Below, in pieces: positions 17,501-24,937 of a DNA stretch of 51,940 bases. The DNA comes from Mycobacterium sp. MBM (GTDB lineage: Bacteria; Actinomycetota; Actinomycetes; Mycobacteriales; Mycobacteriaceae): contig JAKJHY010000034.1 of NCBI GenBank assembly GCA_021648845.1, forward strand, positions 1 to 51,940, read 5' to 3'. The notes under the pieces are model-generated. The model had not been told where the DNA came from and ran no database searches. It was given only the letters and a program-made list of their open reading frames with translations. The position numbers were made by a program, and so were the translations under genes. Position 1 is the first letter of the stretch. Every line of letters starts with the position of its first letter.

Positions 17501-19137
17501 GATACAAGGTGTATCCCAACATTGCCAAGACCAGACACTCCACCCCGGGCGTCGGTCTGATCTCGCCGCCGCCGCACCACGATATCTACTCGATCGAGGA
17601 TCTGGCGCAGTTGATCCACGACCTGAAGAACGCCAACGACCAGGCGCGTATTCACGTCAAACTGGTCAGCTCGGTCGGTGTCGGTACGGTGGCCGCGGGC
17701 GTCTCCAAGGCCCACGCCGACGTCGTGCTCATCTCCGGGTACGACGGCGGCACCGGGGCGGCCCCGTTGACCTCGCTCAAGCATGCCGGAGCCCCCTGGG
17801 AGATCGGGCTGGCCGACACCCAGCAGACGCTGGTGCTCAACGGTTTACGCGACCGCATCACCGTGCAGTGCGACGGCGGCATGCGCACCGCTCGCGATGT
17901 CATGGTCGCCGCCCTGCTGGGTGCCGAGGAATACGGTTTCGCGACCGCGCCCCTGGTGGTGGCGGGCTGCATCATGATGCGGGTGTGCCATCTGGACACC
18001 TGCCCGGTCGGGGTCGCCACCCAGAACCCGGAACTTCGGGCCCGCTTCAACGGCAATCCAGAATTCGTGGAGAACTTCTTCAGTTTCATCGCCGAGGACA
18101 TCCGGGTGATGCTCGCCGAACTGGGTTTCCGCACCCTCGACGAGGCGATCGGCCGGGTCGAGATGCTGGACACCGCCGCGGGTGTCGCGCATTGGAAGAG
18201 TCAGGGTCTGGACCTCACCCCGATCTTCGCGGTGCCGACCGATGCCCACGGCGCCGAGCTCGACCAACGCCGGCGGATGCGTGACCAGGACCACGGGCTG
18301 GCGCAGGCACTGGACCAGACCCTGGTCGCGCTGTCCGAGGGCGCGCTGGAGGACGCTCATCCGGTCCGGCTGGAGCTGCCCGTGCGCAACGTCAACCGCA
18401 CGGTCGGCACGCTGCTGGGTGCCGAGGTCACCCGGCGCTACGGTGCCGCCGGTCTGCCGGAGGACACCATCCACGTCACGCTGAGTGGATCGGCCGGACA
18501 GTCGCTGGGCGCCTTCCTTCCGGCGGGCATCACCCTGGACCTCATCGGTGATGCCAACGACTATGTGGGCAAGGGTCTTTCGGGGGGCCGGGTGGTCGTT
18601 CGGCCGCCCGATGATGTGCTCTTCCTGCCCGAGGACAACGTCATCGCGGGTAACACGCTGCTGTTCGGGGCGACGTCGGGTGAAGTGTTCCTGCGCGGAC
18701 GGGTCGGTGAACGCTTCTGTGCACGCAACTCCGGCGCGCTGGCCGTCGTCGAGGGCTGTGGCGACCATGCCTGCGAGTACATGACCGGCGGGCGTGTGGT
18801 GGTGCTCGGCGGCACCGGGCGAAACATGGCGGCCGGGATGTCCGGGGGGATCGCCTTCGTGCTGGGTCTGGATCCGGCGAAGGTGAACACCGAGATGGTG
18901 GACCTGCAGCGGCTCGATCCGGAGGATCTGAGCTGGTTGCACGATGTGGTGGCCCGGCATGCTCAGCTCACCGCGAGCACGGTGGCGGACTCCCTGTTGG
19001 CGGACTGGCCGCGCCGCAGCGCGCAGTTCACCAAGATCATGCCGACCGATTACGAGCGGGTGCTGCGTGCCACCCGGATGGCGAAAGCCGAAGGGCGGGA
19101 CGTGGATACCGCGATCATGGAGGCCAGCCGTGGCTGA
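14593..19137 (+). CDS. gltB: Glutamate synthase large (alpha) subunit
   Basis: 1514 residues, the usual length. A short N-terminal propeptide ends before Cys22 (SDSCGVAM), the nucleophile of the class II glutamine amidotransferase domain (about 22-430). The central domain and FMN-binding TIM barrel (about 790-1200) follow, with a [3Fe-4S] motif CIMMRVCHLDTC, and then the C-terminal beta-helix (GXXGXXXG repeats around 'GNTLLFGATSGEVFLRG'). The enzyme makes two glutamates from glutamine and 2-oxoglutarate with NADPH electrons delivered by GltD. The start is a TTG at 14593, supported by a GGAGG 9 bases upstream and by the need to place Cys22 near the N-terminus. Its stop overlaps the gltD start by 8 bases. 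In M. tuberculosis gltBD lies elsewhere on the chromosome; here it is joined to pyk. Confidence 0.97.
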   Translation: MLFSALPKAQGLYDPDNESDSCGVAMIADIGGRRSHSIVSDGLTALEHLEHRGAAGAEPNSGDGAGILIQLPVELLAEVVDFELPQPNDEGANTFAAGICFLPQDSATRAAACARIEQIAAEENLQVLGWREVPTDPDGAEVGATAVSCMPFMAQLFVAAADRCGGIDLDRRVYPLRKRAEQEEVYFPSLSSRTIAYKGMLTTMQLPRFFGDLRDPRCMSAIAIVHSRFSTNTFPSWPLAHPFRFVAHNGEINTVRGNRNRMHAREAKLASSLIPGDLSRLSPICGKDSSDSASFDQVLELLHLGGRSLPHAVLMMIPEAWENNTTMDPARRAFWQYHASLMEPWDGPACVTFTDGTVVGAVLDRNGLRPGRWWRTIDNRVILASESGVLDIPSSEVVAKGRLEPGKMFLIDTAAGRIVSDDEIKDELAAAHPYGEWLHSGLLDLKTLPDRARVQPNHESVVRRQVSFGYTEEELRVLLTPMAASGAEPLGSMGTDTPIAVMSQRSRLLYDYFVELFAQVTNPPLDAIREAVVTSMSRVMGPEENLLEPSAASCRQIRLGWPVLDNDDLNKIVHINDDGEQPGLRTAVLRALYDVERGGDGLAEALEELRIRACEAIAKGARTLVISDRDSDHTRAPIPSLLAVSAVHHHLVATKERTSVALVVESGDAREVHHIAMLIGFGAAAVNPYLAFESIEDLIREGELTGIEPATAVRNYLTALGKGVMKVMSKMGISTVSSYTGAQAFEAIGLDRAVIDEYFTGTPMQLGGVGLDVLAKEVRFRHRRAYPENPTERAYRRLSVGGEYQFRRDGELHLFTPEVVFLLQHSTRTGRRDIFARYSEEVNRLASEGGALRGLFSFKTGIRPPVPLDEVESAESIVTRFNTGAMSYGSISAEAHETMAVAMNNIGGRSNSGEGGEDVDRLYDPKRRSAVKQVASGRFGVTSDYLVNATDIQIKMAQGAKPGEGGQLPGYKVYPNIAKTRHSTPGVGLISPPPHHDIYSIEDLAQLIHDLKNANDQARIHVKLVSSVGVGTVAAGVSKAHADVVLISGYDGGTGAAPLTSLKHAGAPWEIGLADTQQTLVLNGLRDRITVQCDGGMRTARDVMVAALLGAEEYGFATAPLVVAGCIMMRVCHLDTCPVGVATQNPELRARFNGNPEFVENFFSFIAEDIRVMLAELGFRTLDEAIGRVEMLDTAAGVAHWKSQGLDLTPIFAVPTDAHGAELDQRRRMRDQDHGLAQALDQTLVALSEGALEDAHPVRLELPVRNVNRTVGTLLGAEVTRRYGAAGLPEDTIHVTLSGSAGQSLGAFLPAGITLDLIGDANDYVGKGLSGGRVVVRPPDDVLFLPEDNVIAGNTLLFGATSGEVFLRGRVGERFCARNSGALAVVEGCGDHACEYMTGGRVVVLGGTGRNMAAGMSGGIAFVLGLDPAKVNTEMVDLQRLDPEDLSWLHDVVARHAQLTASTVADSLLADWPRRSAQFTKIMPTDYERVLRATRMAKAEGRDVDTAIMEASRG

Positions 19138-20632
19138 TCCGAACGGATTTCTCAGGGTTCGCAAGCGGGAAGCGCCCAAGCGACCGGTCGACGAACGCGT
19201 GGGTGACTGGCGGGAGGTGTACGAGAGCCAGGATCCCGCCGAGCGGGCCGGCGAGGTGTCCCAGCAGGCGCGGCGCTGCATGGACTGCGGGATCCCGTTC
19301 TGTCACTCCGGGACCGCGGGCTGCCCGCTGGGCAATCTGATCCCGGAGTGGAACGATCTGGTGCGCCGCGGGCGCTGGGACGCCGCCAGTGATCGGCTGC
19401 ACGCGACCAACAACTTCCCGGAGTTCACCGGCAGGCTCTGTCCGGCACCGTGTGAGGCGGCTTGTGTGCTGTCCATCGCCGAGGAGACGACCGGCGGCAG
19501 CGTCACGATCAAACGGATCGAGCAGTCCATCGTCGACCACGCGTGGATGACGGGCTCGGTGGAACCGCAGCCGGCCGCCATCGCCTCGGGACGCAGTGTG
19601 GCCGTGGTGGGTTCGGGTCCGGCTGGGCTGGCCGCCGCGCAGCAGCTCACCCGCGCGGGTCACCATGTCACCGTGTACGAGCGGGACAACCGCATCGGGG
19701 GACTGATGCGCTACGGCATCCCGGAGTACAAGTTGGAGAAGGCGACGCTGAACCAGCGGCTGTCGCAGATGCGGGCCGAGGGCACCCGGTTCGTCACCGA
19801 GTGCGAGGTGGGTGTCGACCTGTCCATCGAAGCGCTGCGCGCCCAGCACGATGCCATCGTGCTGGCCGTCGGTGCGCTGCGCGGCAGGGATAACCGCGTC
19901 GAGGGCCGGGAACTGGGCGGTGTGCATCTGGCGATGGAGCACCTGGTGCCGGCGAACAAGGAATGTGAGGGTGACGGTCCCGCCGAGCTGACCGCTGCCG
20001 GCAAGCACGTGGTGATCATCGGAGGTGGTGACACCGGTGCCGACTGTCTGGGCACGGCGCACCGGCAGGGCGCCATCTCGGTGACCCAGCTGGACTACAA
20101 CCCGCAGCCGCCGGGGACCCGTGACGACGAGCGCTCCCCGTGGCCGACGTGGCCGCTGCTGCTGCGTACCTCGCCGGCGCATGCGGAGGGCGGCGCGCGG
20201 CATTTCGAGGTGGCCGTGCAGCGGTTCCTCGGTGACGAGCACGGCAACGTGCGGGCCGTGGAGATCGCCGAAGTGAAGGTCGAGCGTGATGCCGACGGCC
20301 GGCGTGTCATCACCCCGGTCGGAGATCCCATCGAGCTGCCCTGCGATCTGGCCCTGCTGGCGATCGGGTTCGAGGGGGTCGAGGAGATGGCACTGCTGGA
20401 CGGTCTCGGACTGCGGCTCAACGGACGCGGCACGCTGTCGTGTGGGTCGGACTGGCAGACCGAGGAGCCCGGGGTGTTCGTCTGCGGTGACGCCCACCGG
20501 GGCGCGTCGCTGATCGTCTGGGCGATCGCCGAGGGGCGCAGCGCGGCCCACGCGGTGGACACCTACCTGATGGGCGAGTCGGACCTGCCGGCCCCCGTGC
20601 GGCCGGGCACGCTACCTCTGGCCGTCATCTGA
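19130..20632 (+). CDS. gltD: Glutamate synthase small (beta) subunit
   Basis: 500 residues. N-terminal cysteine motifs CMDCGIPFCHSGTAGC and CPAPCEAAC hold the two [4Fe-4S] clusters at the subunit interface. VVGSGPAGLAAAQQL binds FAD and IIGGGDTGADCLGTA binds NADPH. The protein oxidises NADPH and passes electrons to the FMN of GltB. The GTG start at 19130 lies 8 bases inside gltB, which suggests translational coupling and equal subunit supply. The open frame begins earlier within gltB, but the family N-terminus starts at this GTG. The length and all cluster cysteines are normal. Pyruvate kinase follows after 27 bases. Confidence 0.97.
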   Translation: MADPNGFLRVRKREAPKRPVDERVGDWREVYESQDPAERAGEVSQQARRCMDCGIPFCHSGTAGCPLGNLIPEWNDLVRRGRWDAASDRLHATNNFPEFTGRLCPAPCEAACVLSIAEETTGGSVTIKRIEQSIVDHAWMTGSVEPQPAAIASGRSVAVVGSGPAGLAAAQQLTRAGHHVTVYERDNRIGGLMRYGIPEYKLEKATLNQRLSQMRAEGTRFVTECEVGVDLSIEALRAQHDAIVLAVGALRGRDNRVEGRELGGVHLAMEHLVPANKECEGDGPAELTAAGKHVVIIGGGDTGADCLGTAHRQGAISVTQLDYNPQPPGTRDDERSPWPTWPLLLRTSPAHAEGGARHFEVAVQRFLGDEHGNVRAVEIAEVKVERDADGRRVITPVGDPIELPCDLALLAIGFEGVEEMALLDGLGLRLNGRGTLSCGSDWQTEEPGVFVCGDAHRGASLIVWAIAEGRSAAHAVDTYLMGESDLPAPVRPGTLPLAVI

Positions 20633-20645
20633 ATCGATTAACGAC

Positions 20646-20659
20646 TATGCTCACCAGAC
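20646..20659 (+). promoter_or_regulatory. Candidate leaderless -10 of pyk
   Basis: TATGCT (20646-20651) matches TANNNT and ends 9 bases before the pyk GTG, so pyk may have its own transcript starting at or beside the start codon in addition to read-through from gltBD. No -35 element is evident. Confidence 0.4.
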
Positions 20660-22078
20660 GTGAATAGACGCGGAAAAATCGTCTGTACCCTCGGCCCGGC
20701 GACCTCGACGGACGAGTCGGTACGTGCCCTGGTCGAGGCCGGTATGGACGTCGCCCGACTGAATTTCAGCCACGGTGACTACGCCGACCACGAGGAGTCC
20801 TACCGGCGGGTGCGGATGGCCTCCGATTCCACCGGCCGTGCCGTCGGCATCCTCGCTGACCTGCAGGGACCCAAGATCCGGCTGGGGCGTTTCGCCGACG
20901 GGCCGACGATGTGGAAGAACGGCGAGACGATCCGGATCACGGTCGAGGACGTCGCGGGCACCCACGACCGGGTGAGTACCACCTACAAGCGGCTGGCCCA
21001 GGACGCCAAGCCCGGCGACCGGGTCCTCGTCGACGACGGAAACGTCGGTCTGGTCGTCGAGCACATCGACGGTGACGACGTGGTGTGCACCGTCACCGAG
21101 GGCGGCAAGGTCAGTAACAACAAGGGCATGTCGCTGCCCGGGATGAACGTCTCCGCGCCCGCGCTGTCGGAGAAGGACATCGAGGATCTCGAGTTCGCGC
21201 TGCGGCTCGGTGTCGACCTGGTGGCGCTGTCGTTCGTGCGCTCGCCGGCCGATGTCGAGCTGGTCCACGAGGTGATGGATCGGGTGGGTCGCCGGGTTCC
21301 GGTGATCGCCAAGATGGAGAAGCCCGAAGCCATCGAGAACCTCGAGGCGATCGTGCTGGCGTTCGACGCCATCATGGTGGCCCGCGGTGATCTGGGCGTG
21401 GAGCTGCCGCTCGAGGAGGTGCCGCTGGTGCAGAAGCGCGCCATCCAGATGGCGCGGGAGAACGCCAAACCGGTGATCGTGGCCACCCAGATGCTCGAGT
21501 CGATGATCGAGAATTCTCGTCCGACCCGTGCCGAGGCCTCCGATGTGGCCAACGCGGTGCTCGACGGCGCCGACGCGGTGATGCTGTCCGGCGAAACCTC
21601 GGTCGGCAAGTTCGCCCTGGAGGCGGTGCGGACCATGGGACGCATTCTGTCGGCTGTCGAGGGCAACTCCACCGAGGCGCCGCCGCTGACCCACGTGCCG
21701 CGCACCAAGCGCGGTGTCATCTCCTATGCCGCCCGCGATATCGGCGAGCGGTTGGAGGCCAAGGCGCTGGTGGCCTTCACCCAGTCCGGTGACACGGTCC
21801 GCCGGCTGGCCCGGCTGCACACCCCGCTGCCGCTGTTGGCGTTCACCGCACTGCCCGAGGTGCGTAGCCAGCTGGCATTGACCTGGGGCACCGAGACCTT
21901 CATCGTGCCGCATATCGACACCACCGACGGCATGATCCGGCAGGTGGACCAGTCGCTGCTGGACCTGGGCCGCTACAAGCGCGGCGACCTGGTGGTCATC
22001 GTCGCAGGCGCTCCGCCCGGCACAGTAGGCTCGACCAACCTGATCCACGTGCACCGGATCGGCGAGGACGACCACTAA
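20660..22078 (+). CDS. pyk: Pyruvate kinase
   Basis: 472 residues, a normal bacterial length. It opens directly with GKIVCTLGPAT and has LNFSHG, the active-site loop KMEKPEAIENLEAI, MVARGDLGVELPLE and the ATQMLESM stretch. It transfers phosphate from phosphoenolpyruvate to ADP, the last step of glycolysis. The C-terminal allosteric domain is complete. The GTG at 20660 leaves only two residues before the family's conserved start, so it is well placed. It corresponds to the single pyruvate kinase of mycobacteria (Rv1617 in M. tuberculosis), where it is likewise followed by tesB. Here tesB begins 11 bases downstream. Confidence 0.97.
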   Translation: MNRRGKIVCTLGPATSTDESVRALVEAGMDVARLNFSHGDYADHEESYRRVRMASDSTGRAVGILADLQGPKIRLGRFADGPTMWKNGETIRITVEDVAGTHDRVSTTYKRLAQDAKPGDRVLVDDGNVGLVVEHIDGDDVVCTVTEGGKVSNNKGMSLPGMNVSAPALSEKDIEDLEFALRLGVDLVALSFVRSPADVELVHEVMDRVGRRVPVIAKMEKPEAIENLEAIVLAFDAIMVARGDLGVELPLEEVPLVQKRAIQMARENAKPVIVATQMLESMIENSRPTRAEASDVANAVLDGADAVMLSGETSVGKFALEAVRTMGRILSAVEGNSTEAPPLTHVPRTKRGVISYAARDIGERLEAKALVAFTQSGDTVRRLARLHTPLPLLAFTALPEVRSQLALTWGTETFIVPHIDTTDGMIRQVDQSLLDLGRYKRGDLVVIVAGAPPGTVGSTNLIHVHRIGEDDH

Positions 22079-22089
22079 GGGGACAGACG

Positions 22090-22953
22090 TTGTCGGCAGA
22101 GCATCTGCAGGAACTGCTGACGGTTCTGACGCTCACTCCGGCCGGCCCGGATGCGTTCATCGGAACTCATCCGAGCCGGAACCCGGTGCGCACGTTCGGT
22201 GGGCAGATGATGGCGCAGGCCTTCGTGGCGGCGAGCCGCACGGTGCCCACGAACCTGCCGCCCAGCACGCTGTCGATGCATTTCATCGCCGGTGGCGATC
22301 CGGCGAAAGACCTCCAATTCCAGGTCTTTCGGCTGCGTGACGAGCGACGGTTCGCCAACCGCAGGGTCGACGTCACCCAGGACGGCGCGCTGCTCGGCAC
22401 CGCCCTCGTCTCGCACCTGGCAGGCGGCCGCGGACTCGAACACAACGTGGTCGCCCCGCAGGTCCCGGCGCCGGAATCGCTGCCCACCATCGACGAACTG
22501 CTGGTCGGCTACGAGGAGACGGTGCCGCATTTCGTCAGCGCGCTACGGCCCATCCAGTGGCGTTACACCAACGACCCGGCCTGGGTGATGCGGGACCGGG
22601 GCGGCCAACTCGACCACAACCGGGTGTGGCTGACCGCCGACGGCCCGATGCCCGACGACCCGGTGCTGCACGCCGGTGCGCTGGTCTACGCCTCGGACAC
22701 CACGGTGCTCGATTCGATCATCACCACGCACGGACTGTCCTGGGGTTTCGACCGGATCTTCGCGGTCACCATGAATCACACGGTGTGGTTTCACCGGCCG
22801 ATCCGGTTCGACGAATGGGTGCTGTACTCGACCTCGTCGCCGGTGGCGGCCGACTCCCGTGGGCTGGGCGGCGGGCACTTCTTCGATGAGCGCGGCGCGG
22901 CGCTGGCGACGGTGATGCAGGAGGGGATCGTCAAGTACTTCCCGGGTCGCTAG
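22090..22953 (+). CDS. tesB: Acyl-CoA thioesterase II
   Basis: 287 residues forming a double hot-dog fold. The 'NPVRTFGGQMMAQAFVAASRTV' stretch and the second-half DSIITTHGLSWGF with the catalytic Asp are characteristic of TesB. It hydrolyses medium- and long-chain acyl-CoA to free acid and CoA in the cytoplasm. Pairing with pyk is conserved in mycobacteria (Rv1617-Rv1618). The start is a TTG at 22090 preceded by GGGGACAG, a reasonable ribosome site; no ATG exists close by in frame. The stop codon overlaps the stop of the convergent DUF4190 gene by 2 bases, so there is no room for a separate terminator between them. Confidence 0.93.
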   Translation: MSAEHLQELLTVLTLTPAGPDAFIGTHPSRNPVRTFGGQMMAQAFVAASRTVPTNLPPSTLSMHFIAGGDPAKDLQFQVFRLRDERRFANRRVDVTQDGALLGTALVSHLAGGRGLEHNVVAPQVPAPESLPTIDELLVGYEETVPHFVSALRPIQWRYTNDPAWVMRDRGGQLDHNRVWLTADGPMPDDPVLHAGALVYASDTTVLDSIITTHGLSWGFDRIFAVTMNHTVWFHRPIRFDEWVLYSTSSPVAADSRGLGGGHFFDERGAALATVMQEGIVKYFPGR

Positions 22954-23384
22954 TCCTGCGGCAGACCGTAATTTTGCTCGACACGTTCGCGGAAGCTGTT
23001 CTCGCACTGCTGTTGTGCCGTGCGGTCGGTCCCGGCGCGCTCCACGCAAGTGACATAGTCGCCGATCCCGGCCGCACCGAGGAAGCCGATCCAGATCGGG
23101 ACGAACGCCACCCCGACGATGACGGCGAGTGCGCCCAAACCGATCCCGGCGGTGGCGATGGGGCCGTTGTCGGCCTCACCGCGCGCCGCGCGACCGCGAC
23201 CGGCGAAGCCCAGCACCACGGCCAGGGCTCCACCGATGATGCCGCCGATCACGCTCCACGAGAACAGCAGGGCCAGCATGGCGAGCGCCAGTGCCCAGCC
23301 GCCGAGTTGGTTGCGCGGCCCGGGCGCCGAGGGATATCCCGGATGGGGTGCGTACGGCGCGGGATACGGCCCGGGTGAGCTCAT
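22950..23384 (-). CDS. DUF4190-like small membrane protein
   Basis: 144 residues: a Pro/Tyr/Gly-rich N-terminal tail of about 25 residues, then two hydrophobic spans ('GGWALALAMLALLFSWSVIGGIIGGALAVVLGF' region and 'IGLGALAVIVGVAFVPIWIGF' region), and a polar C-terminal segment of about 40 residues with two Cys (VTCVERAG and QQCENSF). The layout is that of DUF4190 proteins, whose function is unknown. The C-terminal pair of cysteines is probably outside the membrane and could form a disulfide. It lies 11 bases downstream of cydC on the same strand, so it is probably the last gene of the cytochrome bd operon and may serve that complex, though nothing in the sequence proves it. Confidence 0.75.
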   Translation of the reverse strand: MSSPGPYPAPYAPHPGYPSAPGPRNQLGGWALALAMLALLFSWSVIGGIIGGALAVVLGFAGRGRAARGEADNGPIATAGIGLGALAVIVGVAFVPIWIGFLGAAGIGDYVTCVERAGTDRTAQQQCENSFRERVEQNYGLPQD

Positions 23385-23395
23385 GATCCAGCAGA

Positions 23396-24937
23396 CTACC
23401 GGGCCATGTCGCGGTCCGTTTCGAGCCGGATCGTGCGGCAGTCCAGACCGGTGGGCAGATGGTGGGTGGCCACGACCACCGTTCGGTCGGCGGTGAGCAG
23501 GCGTCCCGGCGTGAGCAGCTCGGTGAGCAGCCGATCACTGTCGGCGGCGTCGAGGTGCTCGGTCGGTTCGTCGAGCAGCAGGATGGGGAACTCACAGATG
23601 AGCGCTCGGGCCAGCAGCAGACGACGACGCTGGCCCGCGGACACGGCCGCCGCCCCACCACGCAGCATCGTCGACAGCCCGTCGGGCAACCCGGCCAGCC
23701 ACCCGCCGAGCCCCACATCGTGTAACGCCGCGATGAGCTGCTCGTCGGTGGCATCCCCGCGGGCCACCAGCAGGTTGTCGCGCACGGTGGTGTCGAACAG
23801 ATGCGCGTCCTCGGCGAAGAAGGCTGCGGTGACCGGCTTTTCGGGATATCCGGCGGCGATCGACATGAGCATGGTGGTCTTCCCGCAACCGCTCGGCCCG
23901 AGGATGGCGAGCCGGTCGCCAGGGGCCAGTGGGATCGGCTCTGCGGCGGGCCGGTCCCGGGTCGAGGGCTCCGGCGCGGTCAACTCGGTGAGCCTGCGCG
24001 CGGCGATCCGCGAACGCACCAGCGCTGCGGCCGCGCCCGGCAGCGCGGTGGTCGCCTCGAATGCCGACAGCGGCACGAGCATCAGGATGGCCAGCGATGT
24101 CGGGCTGGTGTGGCCGGCGACCATGATCCCGACGAGTACGGCGCCGAGCACCGCAACTCCCACCGCCGCCGTCGCGACCGCACTGGCGGACGCTGCCGGG
24201 ATCGCCGCGCGGTCTTGGGCATCCCCGAGATCGCGGTGTTCGCGTCGGGATTCGGCGATCACCTCGTCCAGTCGGCCGGCCACCCGCAATTCGGCCGCAT
24301 GGTCCAGGGCGAGCACGGTCGCGGTGTCCCGCGCACTGTGGTGCCGTGCGGCCAGGGTTTCGGTGGCGACGGCGGCCCGCCCTGCCAGGTAGGGCGCGAG
24401 CACACCGGCCGCCACCAGGCAGGCGGCCAGAACCAGAGCCGCCGCGGGCGCGATCGGCGCGAGGATGGACACCGCCGCGACGGACAGCAAGGCGGCCACG
24501 CACATCGGCAGGATGGCGCGTACCAGCATGTCGGCGAGGTCGTCGACCGCGGCACCGACCCGGGCCACCAGATCGCCGCTGTGTAACCGCAGGGCTGTGT
24601 CGGCCGGCACCTCGGTCAGCCTGCGGTACAGGCCGACCCGGGTGTTGCCCGCGGCGCGTAATGCGGTGTCGTGGATGGCAAGTCGTTCGCAGTAACTGAA
24701 TATCCCGCGGGAGATGCCGAGGGCCCGGACCGCCACCACCGCCACCGTCAGGTCCAGTACCGGCGGCATCTGCCAGGCCCGGGTGATCAGCCATGCCGCG
24801 ACGGTGGCCAGGGCCAACGCGCTGCCCAGTGCCAGGGTGCCGAACAGCACCGACAGCACCAGGCGGGGGAGGCGCGGCTGCAGCAGGCGCATCGCGTCAC
24901 CGAGGGTGATCTCATTGCCGGGCACAGCACGCCTCAC
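23396..24937 (-). CDS. cydC: Cytochrome bd assembly ABC exporter subunit CydC
   Basis: 513 residues, an ABC half-transporter: six membrane spans in the first 300 residues and an ATPase domain with GPSGCGKTT, VSAGQRRRLLLARAL and ILLLDEPTEHLD. Together with CydD it forms the heterodimer that exports reduced thiols (cysteine, glutathione in other bacteria) and is needed to insert hemes into cytochrome bd. In mycobacteria the exported thiol is not settled. The GTG at 24937 overlaps the end of cydD by 26 bases; an in-frame ATG at 24892 is an alternative. The order cydA-cydB-cydD-cydC on one strand is the mycobacterial norm. Assignment as CydC rather than CydD rests on position and on the heavily diverged ATP-site linkers. 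Confidence 0.9.
   Translation of the reverse strand: MRRAVPGNEITLGDAMRLLQPRLPRLVLSVLFGTLALGSALALATVAAWLITRAWQMPPVLDLTVAVVAVRALGISRGIFSYCERLAIHDTALRAAGNTRVGLYRRLTEVPADTALRLHSGDLVARVGAAVDDLADMLVRAILPMCVAALLSVAAVSILAPIAPAAALVLAACLVAAGVLAPYLAGRAAVATETLAARHHSARDTATVLALDHAAELRVAGRLDEVIAESRREHRDLGDAQDRAAIPAASASAVATAAVGVAVLGAVLVGIMVAGHTSPTSLAILMLVPLSAFEATTALPGAAAALVRSRIAARRLTELTAPEPSTRDRPAAEPIPLAPGDRLAILGPSGCGKTTMLMSIAAGYPEKPVTAAFFAEDAHLFDTTVRDNLLVARGDATDEQLIAALHDVGLGGWLAGLPDGLSTMLRGGAAAVSAGQRRRLLLARALICEFPILLLDEPTEHLDAADSDRLLTELLTPGRLLTADRTVVVATHHLPTGLDCRTIRLETDRDMAR

Noticed and set aside
15694..17784. 696-codon open frame antisense to gltB
   Set aside because: It mirrors the gltB codon pattern of high-GC DNA, has no domain, and gltB is complete with all active-site residues.
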